Of a stretch of 6,019 bases of DNA, positions 1 to 6,019 are shown piece by piece. This stretch comes from Clostridia bacterium. GTDB lineage: Bacteria > Bacillota > Clostridia > Oscillospirales > Acutalibacteraceae. Made by a program: the position numbers and the translations under genes. The stretch covers positions 1 to 6,019 of the forward strand of contig JAFVWD010000358.1 of NCBI GenBank assembly GCA_017501865.1. The letters run 5' to 3'. Positions within the stretch are counted from its first letter, which is position 1, and every line of letters begins with the position of its first letter. The notes under the pieces were generated by a model. The model searched no databases. It was given only the letters and a program-made list of their open reading frames with translations, and was not told the origin of the DNA.

Positions 1-623
1 AATGGAATGTATGGTATCACTCAAACAATACACCGGTTGAGAGATGGTCCAAGGCACCTTGTCAGTTAGAGGATATTTATAATTTTGAAGATGCCTTGTT
101 AGTTGGACTTATGTTGATTTCGCTTGTGCGCAGAGCAGACAGGGTTAAAATCGGTTGTCTCGCACAGCTTGTTAATGTTATAGCGCCTATTATGACTGAA
201 ACAGGTGGCGGAATTTTTGAACAGACTATTTTCTATCCTTTTATGCATTTTTCGAATTATGGCAGGGGAACGACTCTTCTTTCAAAAATTACCTGTGATA
301 AGCACGATACAAAGGAATTTACAGATGTTCCCGATTTGGACGGTATAGCGGTTCTTTCTGATGAAGAAGATGCATTGACTGTATTTGCGGTAAACAGAAG
401 CTTTGATGAGGATTACGAGCTGTTGGTTGATATGCTTGATTTTGGGGGATTTAAGCCTGTGGAGCATATTGGAATGGCGGGTTACGGAATAAAAGAGAGT
501 AATTCAATTGTTTCTGCACCTGTTAAACCCGGCAACGCTTCTTTACCTGAAATTGACGGCAGAAATGCAAGAATTCATCTGAAGCCCCTTTCCTGGAATG
601 TTATCAGATTTAAAAAAGGATAA
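1..623 (+). CDS. GH51 alpha-L-arabinofuranosidase, C-terminal part (5' end outside window)
   Basis: This is the C-terminal end of an intracellular-type alpha-L-arabinofuranosidase, which removes terminal arabinose from arabinoxylan or arabinan oligosaccharides. The frame is open from base 3 and gives 206 codons ending in TAA at 621-623. There is no real start in the window: the reading runs in from the left with WNVWYHSN, continues through QLEDIYNFEDALLVG, and reaches ADRVKIGCLAQLVNVIAPIM and QTIFYPF. These runs are hallmark blocks of the GH51 C-terminal half. The last ~120 residues are the beta-sandwich alpha-L-AF_C domain (FAVNRSF near 361-420, then SWNVIRF at the end). The catalytic glutamates lie in the barrel upstream and cannot be checked. 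An internal TTG at 96 is not a plausible start because it falls inside the conserved block. Recognition is by motif memory, not by search; confidence in the family is high. Confidence 0.95.
   Translation, partial: WNVWYHSNNTPVERWSKAPCQLEDIYNFEDALLVGLMLISLVRRADRVKIGCLAQLVNVIAPIMTETGGGIFEQTIFYPFMHFSNYGRGTTLLSKITCDKHDTKEFTDVPDLDGIAVLSDEEDALTVFAVNRSFDEDYELLVDMLDFGGFKPVEHIGMAGYGIKESNSIVSAPVKPGNASLPEIDGRNARIHLKPLSWNVIRFKKG
613..620 (+). promoter_or_regulatory. Ribosome binding site for the phosphodiesterase gene
   Basis: The purine run AAAAAGGA ends 10 bases before the ATG at 631 and overlaps the last codons of the arabinofuranosidase gene. This supports translation of the second gene from the same message and favours ATG 631 over the upstream in-frame TTG at 598, which has no such site. 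Confidence 0.6.
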
Positions 624-630
624 TAATAAA

Positions 631-1467
631 ATGAAATTTGATTATAGAGAAGCTGCGAAAAAGAATACATTGATAGTTGCTCACAGAGGTGTAAGTGGCG
701 GTAATATTCCATGTAACACTATGGCTGCATATGAAATTGCACTTATGCAAGGCGCAGATGTTATTGAAATGGATGTAGATATGAGTGCTGACGGACAATT
801 GGTTGTTTTTCATCCCGGCAGAGAATTTGAGCACCTCTCAATAGCAGAAAGCTTTGAAAACGCAACTTGGGATGACATAAGCCGTTACCGCTATGTCAAT
901 GCAGGCGAGCGCTGTCCTACACAGTTCGGGGTCCTGAAGCTGGATGATTTTCTTGAGAATTTCAAAAACAGGTGCTTTATAAATGTTGACAAATTTTGGG
1001 AGCATCCGCAAGAAATATATAACGCAATTCATAAACATAATATGGATGAGCAGGTAATTGTGAAATCTGCACCGTCAGATGAAGTGTTCAGGGTTTTGGA
1101 AGAGGTTGCACCGCATCTTCAGTTTATGCCCATAGTCAGTGAAGAAAATACAGTTCATAATGTTTTAAAGACGAAAAACCTGAATTACATAGGTGCCGAG
1201 GTTCTTTTTACTTCTGAAGACAGCCCTGTTGCAAGCGATGAGTTTATAGAAATGATGCATAAGGATAATAAGCTTATCTGGGTAAATGCTATTATCTATA
1301 ATTACCGTGAGCAATTGGCGGCAGGTCATTCTGATGATACGGCACTTACCGACTCTATGGAAAAGGGTTGGGGTTGGTTAAGTGATAAAGGTTTTGATTT
1401 TATTCAGACAGATTGGCCTTTAATGCTTATAAATTTTCTTAAGGAAACAGGAAGATATTACAAATAA
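631..1467 (+). CDS. Glycerophosphodiester phosphodiesterase family protein
   Basis: The predicted role is a cytosolic phosphodiesterase of the PLC-like TIM-barrel GDPD family, which hydrolyses glycerophosphodiesters to sn-glycerol-3-phosphate plus an alcohol. The ATG at 631 gives 278 residues, normal for bacterial members. Visible motifs are AHRG (His18, Arg19), N29-T30, G41-A-D, the metal-binding pair in IEMDVD (Glu46, Asp48), and the second catalytic histidine in VVFHPG (His61). Barrel-strand motifs follow: INVDKFW (117-123), VKSAP with Lys145, IWVN (216-219) and the terminal QTDWP (259-263). His61 is followed by Pro rather than the usual Asp of the HD motif, so substrate choice may differ from classical GlpQ or UgpQ. 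No signal peptide or membrane helix is seen. It starts 7 bases after the arabinofuranosidase stop, so the two are almost certainly co-transcribed. A terminator follows directly. The true substrate is unknown. Confidence 0.9.
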   Translation: MKFDYREAAKKNTLIVAHRGVSGGNIPCNTMAAYEIALMQGADVIEMDVDMSADGQLVVFHPGREFEHLSIAESFENATWDDISRYRYVNAGERCPTQFGVLKLDDFLENFKNRCFINVDKFWEHPQEIYNAIHKHNMDEQVIVKSAPSDEVFRVLEEVAPHLQFMPIVSEENTVHNVLKTKNLNYIGAEVLFTSEDSPVASDEFIEMMHKDNKLIWVNAIIYNYREQLAAGHSDDTALTDSMEKGWGWLSDKGFDFIQTDWPLMLINFLKETGRYYK

Positions 1468-1482
1468 TTGAATAGTATATAC

Positions 1483-1549
1483 AAAAAGGGTGAATAATTA
1501 TTCCTTCTCGATATTTTTCGACAAGGAGAATTCACTCCTTTTTTCATTT
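1483..1549 (+). terminator. Rho-independent terminator of the arabinofuranosidase-phosphodiesterase operon
   Basis: A long imperfect hairpin lies 15 bases after the phosphodiesterase stop. The left arm (1483-1510) reads AAAAAGGGTGAAT, then a short interruption, then TTCCTTCTCG. The right arm (1519-1544) reads CGACAAGGAGAA and TTCACTCC. The loop is about 8 bases, and a T-rich tail (TTTTTTCATTTTT) follows. The right arm also contains one of the two 0A boxes. Confidence 0.85.
1517..1523 (-). promoter_or_regulatory. 0A box 1 (Spo0A-type binding site), distal
   Basis: TTCGACA on the + strand is the exact reverse complement of the Spo0A box TGTCGAA. Read on the - strand the extended context is TTGTCGAAAAA, a very good match to the B. 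subtilis-type site. It is centred about 98 bases upstream of the predicted transcription start of the Spo0A-like gene and lies in the right arm of the upstream terminator. That it functions is inferred. Confidence 0.6.
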
Positions 1550-1571
1550 TTGTAGAAAATTAAACCGTTTA

Positions 1572-1578
1572 TGTCGAA
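1572..1578 (+). promoter_or_regulatory. 0A box 2 (Spo0A-type binding site), promoter-proximal
   Basis: This is an exact TGTCGAA heptamer 4 bases upstream of the -35 hexamer of the Spo0A-like gene. It is centred near -43 relative to the predicted start, where activator Spo0A sites commonly sit. It lies about 55 bp (near five helical turns) from 0A box 1 and in the opposite orientation. Autoregulation by the gene product, or control by a separate master Spo0A, is inferred. Confidence 0.7.
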
Positions 1579-1582
1579 AGTG

Positions 1583-1611
1583 TTGACTTGACTATTACAG
1601 AATAGTATAAT
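1583..1611 (+). promoter_or_regulatory. Sigma-A promoter of the Spo0A-like gene
   Basis: The -35 element TTGACT (1583-1588) and a perfect -10 element TATAAT (1606-1611) are separated by exactly 17 bp, so this is a near-consensus housekeeping promoter. Transcription should start near 1618. That places the ATG at 1613 upstream of the message and leaves a short leader of about 25 bases before the chosen start at 1643. Confidence 0.85.
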
Positions 1612-1630
1612 TATGCAACAAAATGTGAGT

Positions 1631-1636
1631 GGAGGG
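1631..1636 (+). promoter_or_regulatory. Ribosome binding site deciding the Spo0A-like start
   Basis: GGAGGG lies 6 bases before the ATG at 1643, with ideal spacing. The longer reading from ATG 1613 has no such site and begins upstream of the predicted transcription start, so 1643 is the start. Confidence 0.85.
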
Positions 1637-1642
1637 TGTTGG

Positions 1643-2407
1643 ATGAGTAGATTGTCTGTACTGTTTGCAGATGATTTTGATGGTATTTCAAAAAGATTTT
1701 GTGAATTTGAAGATGTTGGTTTTAATTACAGAACCTGTTGTAAAGATGGTGGCATTGTTTTAGAGGAAATTAAAAAAAGACCGGTTGATGTGTTGGTAAT
1801 AGATTTCTTTATGAAAACTATTGATGCTTTAGGGATTTTAGAAAGATTAAAGCTGCTTAATCCGCTGTACAGTCCTGCGGTAATTGTTATTTCAGGTATT
1901 GAGAATTCCGCAATTAAGAACGAGGTTTTGAAAAAGGGTGCAGATTATTATTTGAACAAGCCTGTAACCACAGAGACTATAATTTCTAAAATTCAGGAAA
2001 TAAAAAGAATGCGTGAAAATAATATGCTGCGGTCAAATGCCGAAAGGTATTATGAAGATTGTGATGCAATAATAACAAATATGATTCATCAGGTTTGTAT
2101 ACCTGCTCATTTAAAGGGCTACAATTATTTACGGTATGCTATTAAATTATGTGTTGAGTCTCCCGACTATTTGAATTCTGTGACAAAAGAGCTTTACCCT
2201 AAGGTTGCAGATAATTACTCTGCCACAAGTGCAAGTGTTGAACGTTCTATGCGTAATGCTATAGATATTGCCTGGGGCAGAGGCGAAACTGAGGGCTTTT
2301 CAAAATATTTCGGCTATAATTCGCAAGTGCGTAAAAAGCGCCCGACAAATTCAGAGTTTATAGCGCGTATATCTGATGAAATAAGAATAATTTATAACGT
2401 TTCATAA
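1643..2407 (+). CDS. Spo0A-like response regulator (REC plus Spo0A_C DNA-binding domain)
   Basis: This is a phosphorylation-activated transcription factor of the Spo0A family, 254 residues long, close to usual Spo0A size. Residues 1-120 are a receiver domain with the acidic pair Asp10-Asp11, phospho-acceptor Asp54 in LVIDFFM, switch Ser84 in VISG, and Lys106 in LNKP, so it should accept phosphate. Residues ~138-254 are the Spo0A C-terminal domain: IHQVCIPAHLKGYNYLR, TKELYPKVA, the recognition helix SVERSMRNAIDIAWGRG (Glu200, Arg201 and Arg204 match DNA-contacting positions of Spo0A), and RPTNSEFIA near the end. The loop after Asp54 is unusual: the normal M-P-x-x-D-G reads MKTIDA, losing Pro and Gly. 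The canonical spo0A sits behind spoIVB. Here the upstream gene is a phosphodiesterase and a terminator separates them, so this may be a paralogue rather than the master regulator; no gene symbol is given for that reason. The gene is monocistronic, with 0A boxes at its promoter. Confidence 0.92.
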   Translation: MSRLSVLFADDFDGISKRFCEFEDVGFNYRTCCKDGGIVLEEIKKRPVDVLVIDFFMKTIDALGILERLKLLNPLYSPAVIVISGIENSAIKNEVLKKGADYYLNKPVTTETIISKIQEIKRMRENNMLRSNAERYYEDCDAIITNMIHQVCIPAHLKGYNYLRYAIKLCVESPDYLNSVTKELYPKVADNYSATSASVERSMRNAIDIAWGRGETEGFSKYFGYNSQVRKKRPTNSEFIARISDEIRIIYNVS

Positions 2408-2413
2408 AAATAT

Positions 2414-2465
2414 ATATGCACAACAAACAAATTGAAAGAGAGTTTGTTGTGCATATTGTTTTTTT
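2414..2465 (+). terminator. Rho-independent terminator of the Spo0A-like gene
   Basis: A perfect 15-bp inverted repeat lies just after the stop codon: ATATGCACAACAAAC (2414-2428) pairs with 2442-2456 across a 13-base loop. A TG and a run of seven T (2459-2465) follow. It separates transcription of the regulator from the downstream kinase. Confidence 0.9.
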
Positions 2466-2497
2466 GTGACTTGTGTGCGTATAATTCTTTTTTTACA

Positions 2498-2526
2498 TTG
2501 AAAAATTATGCAATTTGTGGTATTCT
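2498..2526 (+). promoter_or_regulatory. Probable promoter of the histidine kinase gene
   Basis: TTGAAA (2498-2503) and TATTCT (2521-2526) are 17 bp apart, and the -10 is preceded by an extended TGG (2518-2520). Transcription would start near 2533, giving a leader of about 57 bases. A second possible -10, TATAAT at 2480-2485 with a weak TTGTTT 18 bp upstream, overlaps the terminator tail and is less convincing. No exact 0A box is seen here. Confidence 0.55.
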
Positions 2527-2544
2527 TATGGTAATAGTATGCAA
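2507..2544 (+). repeat. Direct TATGCAA repeat flanking the kinase -10 region
   Basis: TATGCAA occurs at 2507-2513, inside the promoter spacer, and at 2538-2544, just after the predicted start. The copies are 31 bp apart (about three helical turns). Another copy is at 1612-1618, at the predicted start of the Spo0A-like gene. This could be an operator pair, but the motif is AT-rich and chance is possible. Confidence 0.25.
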
Positions 2545-2577
2545 ATTATGTGCAAAAAAACAATTAGTTGTTATTAT

Positions 2578-2582
2578 GGGAG
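2578..2582 (+). promoter_or_regulatory. Ribosome binding site of the histidine kinase gene
   Basis: GGGAG lies 7 bases before ATG 2590. The nearby ATG at 2585 is too close and in another frame, so 2590 is the start. Confidence 0.75.
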
Positions 2583-2589
2583 TGATGAA

Positions 2590-5500
2590 ATGTTAAAAAA
2601 GTTTGATGTTTCAGCTTATAAAAAATTATACGATGACAGTTCAATGGCTGTTGCCGTTTTTAAGTTGGTTGAGAATAAATCAGGGGAAGTATGTGATTTT
2701 ATTTATGAATATGCCAACGAAGCAACTGCTAAGAATGACAACCTCAGGGTAAAGGATATTTTAGGGAAAAAATATTCTGAAATATATAAAAAGTATCCGC
2801 CTAAATCAACATTGAAAAATTTTATTGAGGCGGGTTATGACGGTATTGCCGGTACTACTCAGGAGTATTGGTCAGAGGTTGGTTTAAGCGTTTCTATGCA
2901 ATATACACAGGCAGCCTACGGGTATGTCGCGGTGTATCTTGTTTCTATTTCAAATGTTGATCAGCTCCGTGCCCAAAATGAACAGCTGGTTAATAAAATT
3001 CCCGGTGGTATAGTAATTATTGAGGTGACAGATAGGCTTCACTTTTTCCATTGTAATGACTGGTATTATAAATCATTGGGATATACACAGGAGGAATTTG
3101 AGTCTCTTTGTCTTGAGGATGAAAATGACGGGATTCATCCTGACGATGTCCATATTCTTAAGGATAGTGTTGAAGAATGCTTTTACGGCAAGGATAACGA
3201 CACTCTTACCTTCAGGGTAAAGCAGAAAAAGGGCGGATATAAATATCTTGGTTTAAATACAACTGTTGTTGGCAGAACAAGTCAGAAATTAACACTTTAC
3301 GGAATGTACACAGATGTTGATAAGCATATTCGTTTAACAAATAAATTGGCTTATGTCAATGCAGAAATGGATAATATGATAGCATCTATTCCCGGTGGTA
3401 TTTCTAAATATGTTCTTACTGAAGAGGGTACTTTAAAACGTCTTTACAGCTCACCCGGTATGGCTGAGCTTGTAGGAAAAACACAAGAAGAGTATGAGCG
3501 CGATTTTGACACAGATTGGAAAGAGAATATCTACTATGCAGATTTTCCGATTGTTCAGAAAAAAATTGTGGAGTGTATCCGCACTCTGCAGTCAACAGAG
3601 TTTACATACAGACTTATTCATAAGGATGGGAGTCTGGTATGGGTTACGGCATTAGTAAGAGTTATAGGTGAAAAGGACGGCAGACCGTTAGCTCATGCAG
3701 TTTTCCATGCTATGGCAAAGAGTGAAATTCTTTACCAGACACTTCTTGATAATATTGATACCGTAACCATTGTACGTGATGCATCAAATAGTGAAATACT
3801 TTATGCTAACAGGGCTGCATCGCAATTTCTCAACGTTACCGAGAAATATCTTATAGGTAAAAGCTATAACGATGTTATGAGAGATGCTCAGATTCCTTAT
3901 GAAGAATTTGAGGTCGATTTTGAAAATAAGGAATCAAAAGAGGTTGTAGTTGACGGAAAATGCTACAACGTAACGGCGGAAAAAATTATATGGAACGACA
4001 GAGAATCTGTTGCAAGCTTTTTGACTGATATAACTGACTCGTGGAAAGCGAGAGAGGAAATTCAGAGCGATAAAGATAAGCTTGACGAGATTGTCAGCGA
4101 AATCCCGTTAGGTATTGTTGTATTCAAGCTTGATAAGGATGATACAATTTATGTTGAATTGTGTAACGATGCTATATGTGAAATAATAAATATAAAAAAA
4201 GATGTTATAAAATACGGTGAGTATAGAAATCTTTCTTTGCCGTTTGAATTTTATAAGGATGATATTCCGGTTATTTTAAATGCATTTGAAATAGCCAAAA
4301 TACAGACAGCACCATTCTTTTTCAATTTCAGAATTGTTCACAAGGATGACAGCATAAGCTGGTTTACAACTAATTTCCAGAGTGTTCCTCAGGATGACGG
4401 AAGCTACCTGATTTATGCAGGCTTTGTTGATATTACACAACAAAAAGACCTCGAAGAAAAATTGGTTTTAAATGCAAAGGAGCTCAGAGAATCTGTTGTA
4501 AAATTACAGGAAAATAAAGAACGATTAAATGCCGTTTCCAGAAGAGCTGAGCTTTTCTATTGGGAAATAGAGCTTGATACAGGTGATGTTACTGCATCAT
4601 TCGCAAGTGAAAATTCACCAAGCCTGAACTTCAATAATGAAGGCTTTGCTACAGATTTCATTATTGAAGAGGATCTTGAGTACTTTACTCTTATGACAAG
4701 TATTGCTACTTCCGGTAAAGAGTCACATGTTACCTTTGATGTTCGTGTGGGGATTGCAGAAGAAAGCTCTGAATGGTACAGAATTACTTACGATGTTATA
4801 AGAGATGAAGAAGGCACCCCCGTCAGTCTTTTGGGTCTTGCACAAAATATTAATGAGTTAAAGCTTGAACAAAGAAGACTCGACGAAGAAATTGAAAACT
4901 TAGAGACTGCTACTCAAAGGCAGGATGTTCTCTCAACTATGAGAATAAATCTTACCGATAACTATGTTGAAAGCTATAGCTCAAAGCCGGAGACAAGGTT
5001 GCCGATTGAAGCAGGCGCAAAATATACAGACGCATTAGAAATGATTGCAGGGCATGCAGTTTCAAGGACTCATAAGGAGGATGTTTTACGTCAGCAATCA
5101 TTAGAAAAATTGCTTTCTATTTTTGAAAATGGTGAAAAATCACTCTCATTTGATTATCAGATTGAAACCTATGACAGTCTTTCTTATTGGGTTAACAGCT
5201 CAATTCGTCTTTACAGACATCCTACAACGAAGAAAGTAATGTGCTTTATGTATTGTTATGATATTAATGATATACACGTTACGAGAGAGATTATTAACAA
5301 GGTTGTTGATGACGGATACGAGTACATAAGTATTATTAATGTAAAAAACAGAAAAATTGAGTTTTCTATAGGTGATGCAAAGAATTATCACCTTAAAACG
5401 AACGATGTTTTTGACCGTTCTCTTATGGAGGCATTTGCAAGCTTTGATTCACTTGAAGTTGCGGAGTCTAATTTTGACACCTGCTGTCTTTCAAATGTTA

Positions 5501-6019
5501 TGGAGGAGCTTGAAGACCGCGAAGAATTTTCGTTCCCGTTTAACATAAATGAAAACGGAAGAAAAGAACGCAAATTGTTTACCTATAGCTGGTTTGATGA
5601 AGAAAAAACTAAAATTCTTTTGCTCGCTACTGATATTACAGATATCTACCAACAGGAAATCAAACGTTCAGAGGAGCTTGCCAAGGCACTTGAAGCGGCA
5701 GTTATGGCAAACAAGTCAAAGACAGACTTCCTTTCAAGAATGAGTCATGAAATACGTACTCCTATGAACGCAATACTTGGTATGTCGCGTCTTGGTGAAG
5801 ATGTGGCAAAGGATGACGATGTAATCTCTTATTTTAAAGATATTAATAATTCAGGTAACTATCTTTTAGGACTTATAAATGATATTCTTGATATGAGCCG
5901 TATAGAGCAGGGTAAGATGGATATCTTTAATAAATTTGAAGATAAGGGAGAAATTATTCGTTCGGTAGAGGTTGTAATAAGACCTCTTGCAGAAGCGAAA
6001 AACATTGATTTTGTAATTG
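2590..6019 (+). CDS. Multi-PAS cytosolic sensor histidine kinase (3' end outside window)
   Basis: This is a sensor kinase that should autophosphorylate on His1053 and pass phosphate to a response regulator. The reading is open from ATG 2590 to the window edge, 1143 residues. I see no signal peptide or transmembrane helix, so sensing is cytosolic. The first ~1020 residues look like eight tandem PAS-like modules. Their ends are marked by recurring DIT-type motifs near 121 (SNV), 243 (TDVD), 375 (weak, AMA), 481 (TDIT), 615 (VDIT), 754 (QNIN), 892 (YDIN) and 1016 (TDIT). Several starts carry IPGGI or IPLGI (137, 267, 504), and PAC-like strands read RLIHKDGS (~341) and RIVHKDDS (~581). Coiled-coil linkers occur near 619-650 and 755-780, with a signalling helix near 1020-1045. 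HisKA follows: FLSRMSHEIRTPMNAILGM with His1053, then NDILDMSRIEQGKM. The ATPase domain and any C-terminal receiver (common in such clostridial hybrids) lie beyond the edge. The Spo0A-like gene directly upstream is the obvious candidate partner, unproven. Confidence 0.93.
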   Translation, partial: MLKKFDVSAYKKLYDDSSMAVAVFKLVENKSGEVCDFIYEYANEATAKNDNLRVKDILGKKYSEIYKKYPPKSTLKNFIEAGYDGIAGTTQEYWSEVGLSVSMQYTQAAYGYVAVYLVSISNVDQLRAQNEQLVNKIPGGIVIIEVTDRLHFFHCNDWYYKSLGYTQEEFESLCLEDENDGIHPDDVHILKDSVEECFYGKDNDTLTFRVKQKKGGYKYLGLNTTVVGRTSQKLTLYGMYTDVDKHIRLTNKLAYVNAEMDNMIASIPGGISKYVLTEEGTLKRLYSSPGMAELVGKTQEEYERDFDTDWKENIYYADFPIVQKKIVECIRTLQSTEFTYRLIHKDGSLVWVTALVRVIGEKDGRPLAHAVFHAMAKSEILYQTLLDNIDTVTIVRDASNSEILYANRAASQFLNVTEKYLIGKSYNDVMRDAQIPYEEFEVDFENKESKEVVVDGKCYNVTAEKIIWNDRESVASFLTDITDSWKAREEIQSDKDKLDEIVSEIPLGIVVFKLDKDDTIYVELCNDAICEIINIKKDVIKYGEYRNLSLPFEFYKDDIPVILNAFEIAKIQTAPFFFNFRIVHKDDSISWFTTNFQSVPQDDGSYLIYAGFVDITQQKDLEEKLVLNAKELRESVVKLQENKERLNAVSRRAELFYWEIELDTGDVTASFASENSPSLNFNNEGFATDFIIEEDLEYFTLMTSIATSGKESHVTFDVRVGIAEESSEWYRITYDVIRDEEGTPVSLLGLAQNINELKLEQRRLDEEIENLETATQRQDVLSTMRINLTDNYVESYSSKPETRLPIEAGAKYTDALEMIAGHAVSRTHKEDVLRQQSLEKLLSIFENGEKSLSFDYQIETYDSLSYWVNSSIRLYRHPTTKKVMCFMYCYDINDIHVTREIINKVVDDGYEYISIINVKNRKIEFSIGDAKNYHLKTNDVFDRSLMEAFASFDSLEVAESNFDTCCLSNVMEELEDREEFSFPFNINENGRKERKLFTYSWFDEEKTKILLLATDITDIYQQEIKRSEELAKALEAAVMANKSKTDFLSRMSHEIRTPMNAILGMSRLGEDVAKDDDVISYFKDINNSGNYLLGLINDILDMSRIEQGKMDIFNKFEDKGEIIRSVEVVIRPLAEAKNIDFVI
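2998..3401 (+). repeat. Identical 14-base words at the starts of PAS modules 2 and 3
   Basis: ATTCCCGGTGGTAT occurs at 2998-3011 and again at 3388-3401, exactly 390 bases (130 codons) apart and in the same frame. Both encode the I-P-G-G-I signature at the start of a PAS module. This supports a module duplication inside the gene; the rest of the two modules has diverged at the protein level. Confidence 0.6.

Noticed and set aside
598..630. Upstream in-frame TTG at 598 as start of the phosphodiesterase
   Set aside because: It overlaps the conserved end of the arabinofuranosidase and lacks a ribosome binding site; ATG 631 has AAAAAGGA upstream.
282..1038. Three open antisense frames across the arabinofuranosidase and phosphodiesterase genes
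   Set aside because: Their translations resemble no known protein, they lack ribosome binding sites, and they lie fully or almost fully opposite well-supported coding sequence.
1597..1605. Possible sigma-H -10 element (ACAGAATAG), as in the sigma-H promoter of B. subtilis spo0A
   Set aside because: The -10 is near consensus, but no AGGA-type -35 lies at the right distance, and a near-perfect sigma-A promoter covers the same bases.
1613..1642. Upstream in-frame ATG at 1613 as start of the Spo0A-like protein
   Set aside because: It overlaps the region between the -10 element and the predicted transcription start and has no ribosome binding site; ATG 1643 has GGAGGG at ideal spacing and gives a first residue aligned with other receiver domains.
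2922..2930. TGTCGCG at about 2925 and again near 5782 as further 0A boxes
   Set aside because: They match only five of seven positions and lie inside coding sequence.
5200..5743. Small open frames, on both strands, within the kinase gene
   Set aside because: They lie inside the continuous kinase frame, which has clear PAS and HisKA motifs; their products are low-complexity and unrecognisable.

Overview
The window is AT-rich DNA from a spore-former-type Firmicute. A clostridial gut bacterium, perhaps Oscillospiraceae/Ruminococcaceae-like, is my best guess. The grounds are a Spo0A-type DNA-binding domain, exact Spo0A-box heptamers (TGTCGAA), strong G-rich ribosome binding sites, sigma-A promoters, hairpin-plus-T-tract terminators and a clostridial-style multi-PAS histidine kinase. 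The species cannot be fixed from the sequence alone. All four genes lie on the + strand.

Bases 1-1467 hold the end of a metabolic operon. First comes the C-terminal 206 codons of a GH51 alpha-L-arabinofuranosidase (hemicellulose side-chain removal), cut by the left edge of the window. Seven bases later comes a complete cytosolic glycerophosphodiester phosphodiesterase-family protein of 278 residues. A long hairpin terminator (about 1483-1549) closes the unit.

Bases 1468-2456 hold a self-contained regulatory gene. Its short intergenic region carries a textbook sigma-A promoter (TTGACT, 17-bp spacer, TATAAT). It also carries two perfect 0A boxes in opposite orientation, one just upstream of the -35 element and the other inside the preceding terminator. 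The gene encodes a 254-residue REC plus Spo0A_C protein with its phosphorylation pocket intact but with a non-standard loop after the phospho-aspartate. It has its own terminator (2414-2465). The genes normally beside the canonical spo0A (spoIVB upstream) are not here, so it may be a Spo0A paralogue.

Bases 2457-6019 hold a separately promoted gene for a very large sensor histidine kinase, open to the right edge (1143 residues visible). It has no visible membrane segment. I count eight tandem PAS-like modules, most ending in the DIT-type motif, followed by a signalling helix, a HisKA H-box (His1053) and the beginning of the link to the ATPase domain. The kinase lies directly downstream of the Spo0A-like regulator, so the two could form a signalling pair: many cytosolic inputs feeding a Spo0A-type output that appears to control its own promoter. 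That link is inference from proximity. Both intergenic regions are under 200 bases, and I saw no tRNA, rRNA, CRISPR or mobile element.
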